Part shown: positions 47,281-49,967 of the stretch, one piece after another
Position numbering within the stretch: position 1 is the first letter of the stretch
Layout of the letters: each line of letters begins with the position of its first letter
Origin: Chloroflexota bacterium
Lineage (GTDB): Bacteria > Chloroflexota > Dehalococcoidia > JACPQK01
DNA: 49,967 nucleotides
Direction: 5' to 3'
Assembly: GCA_016190505.1 (NCBI GenBank)
Contig: JACPQM010000001.1
Span: forward strand, 1 to 49,967
Notes under the pieces: generated by a model
The model's input: the letters and a program-made list of their open reading frames with translations, nothing else
Told to the model about the DNA's origin: nothing
Databases searched by the model: none
Program-made: the position numbers and the translations under genes

Positions 47281-48540
47281 ATGCTAACTGAGATTCTGTT
47301 GCGCAACTTCAAGGCCTTTGGGGATGACGAACAACGCATCTCCCTCTCCAGGCTTAACGTGTTTATCGGCGAGAACGGCACGGGAAAATCGTCTGTGCTT
47401 CAGGCTCTGGCCCTCTTGGCCCAGTCCGCCGGGCAACCTAGCCTGCAGTCCGGCAAATTCCAGTTTTCCGACTACTTCGATTTGGTGCACACAAGGCAGC
47501 ATGGAAGAAACATGGCTCTTGGCTTCTCGGGGGTCACACTCAAGCTTGACAAAGCCCAGCTAGGTGTGGAGTTTACCTACCATGTCAAGTTCAGTGAACC
47601 TGGGCGCGTCGTCGAGCAAGATGGCCAAGTGCAGACAAGACGTTGGCCATCTTTGCCACACGATCTGGTGCTTGGAGGAACGTACAAGTACGGAGATTCG
47701 CTAGCAGAACCGCAAGCGGTAAAAGGGGCCTACGCTTCGATAACCTTGCAGGCTGACAGCAACATTTGCCGGCCGATCATAGCCAGCGGTGGGAACGCCG
47801 GATCTGGCGCAGAGGGCAGGCAAGAGTTCGAAGTGCTGCAAAGGGAGCTGAACAGCGTATTGAGTTGCTATTCGAACGCAGTGAAGACCATGTACGTGGT
47901 GAAGGCGTTGAGGGGTTTTGATGCGCTTTCGTACAATCTGGGTGATGCGCCTTCGGACGAACCGGCGGACGGCCAAGCGGTGGCGACCACGTTCGCTTAC
48001 AGGCGCGAGGTCGAAGGAAAAGTGGCCACTTGGCTGGAGCAAGTGACGGGCGTGCGCGTCAGCGTTCACCTGGTCCCCAACAAGCAGGCATCTCTATGGA
48101 GCGCGACGGGGTACAACATCTATTACGAGGGCTTTGGCACCAACCAACTGGTGTGGCCATTGCTGCAAGTAGCCATAGCTCCGGAGGACTCCCTCATAGG
48201 TATCGAAGAGCCTGAGATTCATCTGCATCCGAAAGCACAACTTAAGCTGTGCAATGTTCTGGCAGAGGTCGCCAAGAAGGAGAACAAGCAGCTCGTGCTG
48301 ACTACGCACAGCGACCACATGTTGACTGGATTTCTGAACCTGGTTGCCGAAGGACTCGTTGGGCCTCAAGAGCTATGCGTCTACTTCTTCGAGAAGAAGG
48401 ACGGCACAGCCTCGGCTACTCGGCTGAAACTAGACGAAAAAGGACGGCTCGAGGGAGGCCTGAGAGGATTCATGGAGGTCGAACTGGAAAAGCTGGAGAG
48501 ACGGTCAAAGGCACTAGCGTCAAAACCCAGCAGACCGTGA
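47281..48540 (+). CDS. OLD/RecF-like AAA ATPase of a two-gene ATPase-PIN system
   Basis: A 419-420-residue protein (ATG 47281, or GTG 47278 just before). ILLRNFKAFGDDEQ and Walker A GENGTGKSS (residues 30-38) open an ABC-type ATPase; Walker B LIGIEEPEIHLHPKAQ (~304) and the switch THSDHML follow. The middle (~90-290) is the insertion typical of OLD-like ATPases, with no Toprim. The downstream PIN-like gene overlaps by four bases (GTGA). ATPase-plus-nuclease pairs of this form are typical of anti-phage systems. Codon use looks AT-richer than in the atp genes, suggesting acquisition. Confidence 0.8.
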   Translation: MLTEILLRNFKAFGDDEQRISLSRLNVFIGENGTGKSSVLQALALLAQSAGQPSLQSGKFQFSDYFDLVHTRQHGRNMALGFSGVTLKLDKAQLGVEFTYHVKFSEPGRVVEQDGQVQTRRWPSLPHDLVLGGTYKYGDSLAEPQAVKGAYASITLQADSNICRPIIASGGNAGSGAEGRQEFEVLQRELNSVLSCYSNAVKTMYVVKALRGFDALSYNLGDAPSDEPADGQAVATTFAYRREVEGKVATWLEQVTGVRVSVHLVPNKQASLWSATGYNIYYEGFGTNQLVWPLLQVAIAPEDSLIGIEEPEIHLHPKAQLKLCNVLAEVAKKENKQLVLTTHSDHMLTGFLNLVAEGLVGPQELCVYFFEKKDGTASATRLKLDEKGRLEGGLRGFMEVELEKLERRSKALASKPSRP

Positions 48541-48977
48541 AGAACACCTTTGTCTTGGATGAAAACGTTATCATAGCGGCTAGCGAAGGCAGCGGGACTG
48601 CAGCCACCCTACTGATGCTCATAGTGAAGAACTGTCACCACATAGCGGTCAACACGGGTTTGATGCAAAGCTACCGGCGAAACCTAAGAAGGCGCAGGAA
48701 ATCCGCACCGCTCGAAGTACCAAAGCTAGTAGACCAACTGACGCACCACGCCGAGAAGTGCTGCTTTGTCCAGGAGTCAGGCCCAGACCCTGCCCCGGTC
48801 CCACTCAGACACCAGAAGGACGTGTTCCTGGTTAGGATTGCCCGCGAAGTTGGGCAGGCACCCACGTACGTTGTTTCCATGGACAGGAAGACACGCGACG
48901 ACATCAAAACCAAGACCGGTCTGAAAGCTGTTACAATTGGTGAGGCGCTTATGCACGCCAGAGAAGTTGACGGCTAG
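48537..48977 (+). CDS. PIN-like nuclease partner of the AAA ATPase
   Basis: A 146-residue protein from GTG 48537, overlapping the ATPase stop. NTFVLDENVIIAASEG supplies the first acidic cluster (Asp8, Glu9). A helical middle follows, and the C-terminal part PLRHQKDVFLVRIA, then VVSMDRKTRDDIKTK, supplies further Asp residues in the positions of PIN-domain active sites ('D.D...A', 'S.D..'). It would be an RNase or DNase controlled by the ATPase. Family membership is inferred from pattern, not established. Confidence 0.6.
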   Translation: MKNTFVLDENVIIAASEGSGTAATLLMLIVKNCHHIAVNTGLMQSYRRNLRRRRKSAPLEVPKLVDQLTHHAEKCCFVQESGPDPAPVPLRHQKDVFLVRIAREVGQAPTYVVSMDRKTRDDIKTKTGLKAVTIGEALMHAREVDG

Positions 48978-49005
48978 ACCCGCCAGACCTTAGGGAGAAG
49001 CTCAA

Positions 49006-49533
49006 ATGGCGACCAGGCCAAAGATAGGCGAACACGGCGAGATGGAGCAGATTACCGGCGCTGGGCTAGGCCAGGCCCAGGTCGACAAAGAGGCTAGGCC
49101 CAGGCTCAAGTTCGAGGTCATCACCGCCGAGCGCGTCGTTTACTCCGACGAGGTGGAGTTGGTGCTCGCTCCAGGAGCCGAGGGCCAACTGGGGATCCTC
49201 CCTCACCACGCCGCGCTGTTCAGCCTGCTTCAGCCTGGCGAGATCATGGTCCGCAAAGGAGGCGAAGAGACCTCCATGGCGGTAACCGGGGGCTTCCTCG
49301 AGGTGCTGGGCAACAAAGTCACCGTGCTGGCCGATGCCTGCGAGCGGTCTGAAGAGATAGACCTCGAGAGGGCCCAGGCCGCCCGGCGCCGGGCTGAGGA
49401 GTACATGCTCAAGAAGCCCGCCGACGTAACCCTGGCCGAGGCCGAGGCTGCACTACGCCGCGCCCTGGCGCGTCTCAAGGTGGCCGAGCGCCGCCGGCGC
49501 GGTCCTCCCACCCGGCCACCGTCCACCCTGTAG
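49006..49533 (+). CDS. atpC: ATP synthase F1 subunit epsilon, with N-terminal extension
   Basis: A 175-residue protein. The beta-sandwich starts at residue ~34 (LKFEVITAERVVYSDEVELV, then GAEGQLGILPHHAALFSLL) and is followed by a two-helix C-terminal domain (residues ~115-165). About 33 extra residues precede it; an alternative start near the sandwich is not obvious, and AGGGAGA fits ATG 49006. The basic tail RRRRGPPTRP is unusual. The TAG stop (49531-49533) lies in an inverted repeat. It is 4.4 kb away from atpD, separated by the accessory genes. Confidence 0.88.
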   Translation: MATRPKIGEHGEMEQITGAGLGQAQVDKEARPRLKFEVITAERVVYSDEVELVLAPGAEGQLGILPHHAALFSLLQPGEIMVRKGGEETSMAVTGGFLEVLGNKVTVLADACERSEEIDLERAQAARRRAEEYMLKKPADVTLAEAEAALRRALARLKVAERRRRGPPTRPPSTL

Positions 49534-49967
49534 CCGGGTCCAAGGCTTCGGGCTACAGGCTACTGACGGCCGTAATCACCCGTGGTGTCATTGCGAGTCT
49601 TGCAGGTCCCGACCCGTCGGGACCCAATGTAGAGCCATGAACCGAGATGGCGCGTTTAGTTGAAAGGAACAGAGCTACGAAGCCATATTTCGTCATTGCG
49701 AGGAGTCCTTCCGGCGAAGGACGACGAAGCGACCTTCTGATGCGCACACAGGTTGGGGATTGCTTCGCTGCGGCTCGCAAAGACGGGACGGTCGGTTCAT
49801 TGAAAGCGCAGCGAAGCAACCTTCTGGCGGTGGCATGGTCTGTAGGTCGCTTCGTCGTCCCGACCCTGTCGGGACTCCTCGCGATGACGGAAAGGGCGTC
49901 ATTCAAAGTCCTTAGCACAGACCCAATGTAGGGCTATGAACGGCGATGGCACGGTTCATTGAAAGGA
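49531..49967. repeat. Repeat-only stretch at the right edge
   Basis: There is no gene I can support. It contains TAGCCGGGTCC...GGCTTCGGGCTA (49531-49555), GTCCCGAC-CC-GTCGGGAC (49606-49623), GCGAGGAG...GAAGC elements (49697-49760 and ~49860-49890), and a direct repeat: 47 bases at 49622-49668 and 49921-49967 agree at 39 positions. These frame about 300 bases and probably continue beyond the window. Confidence 0.65.

Overview
The window looks like chromosome from an anaerobic Chloroflexota bacterium, most likely Dehalococcoidia-like. This is an inference from gene content, not a database match. Supporting points are high GC, an F-type ATP synthase operon with extra genes in it, an archaeal-style split glutamate synthase, oxygen-sensitive enzymes (a glycyl radical enzyme with its activase, a molybdopterin oxidoreductase, a protein of the 2-hydroxyacyl-CoA dehydratase/activase family), and many intergenic palindromes of the GTAGGGGCG...CGCCCCTAC kind.

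Layout. 1-1.7 kb: edge of an insertion sequence, a 5'-truncated BrnT with its BrnA/CopG antitoxin, a kelch scar and an intact MazEF pair. 1.9-9.7 kb (+): a branched-chain-type substrate-binding lipoprotein, a 840-aa molybdopterin oxidoreductase, a truncated ECF sigma factor (-), then a glycyl radical enzyme with its activase. 9.9-13.7 kb (-): hydantoinase/oxoprolinase subunits HyuB and HyuA. 14-15.1 kb: a helix-turn-helix protein divergent from a secreted beta-sandwich protein. 15.3-18.7 kb (-): a VOC scar, an adenine methyltransferase with a restriction endonuclease (AccI-like), a lone MNT nucleotidyltransferase, and the fused scar of a DUF4258/YgiT toxin-antitoxin pair. 18.7-30 kb (-): a DUF4389 membrane protein, a GltB3-type GXGXG protein, three tandem arylmalonate-decarboxylase/Asp-Glu-racemase-fold genes that lack the catalytic cysteines, small genes, and glnA followed by ferredoxin, FAD oxidoreductase, GATase and FMN domains of glutamate synthase. 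Together with the displaced GltB3 these would make an ammonium-assimilation (GS-GOGAT) set.

30.1-32.5 kb (+): a lipoprotein with three copies of a roughly 75-residue unit, preceded by a stand-alone fourth copy interrupted by an in-frame TAG. 32.6-34.6 kb (+): pyrF, DUF951, a bifunctional-nuclease-family protein and a zinc-ribbon protein, closed by an intrinsic terminator. 34.7-49.5 kb (+): the ATP synthase operon atpI-B-E-F-H-A-G-D-C, broken up by a 33-aa membrane peptide, a retropepsin-like protein, an NTase-like/HEPN pair, a beta-class DNA methyltransferase, an enoyl-CoA hydratase-family protein, a PCYCGC lipoprotein, a small unknown protein, a COG3580-COG3581 fusion and an AAA ATPase/PIN pair.

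The most interesting observations are: (1) the PCYCGC lipoprotein reads through an in-frame TGA that sits exactly where the family has the first Cys of a CxxC, with a SECIS-like hairpin 21 nt downstream, so it may be a new selenoprotein; (2) the NTase/HEPN cassette is flanked by a 35-bp near-perfect duplication of the atpA 3' end, the signature of integration at that gene; (3) the triplicated Cys-less AMDase-fold enzymes; (4) the ATPase/PIN pair lodged between atpD and atpC; (5) palindromic repeats that supply the stop codons of at least five genes and lie at the breakpoints of several decayed genes.
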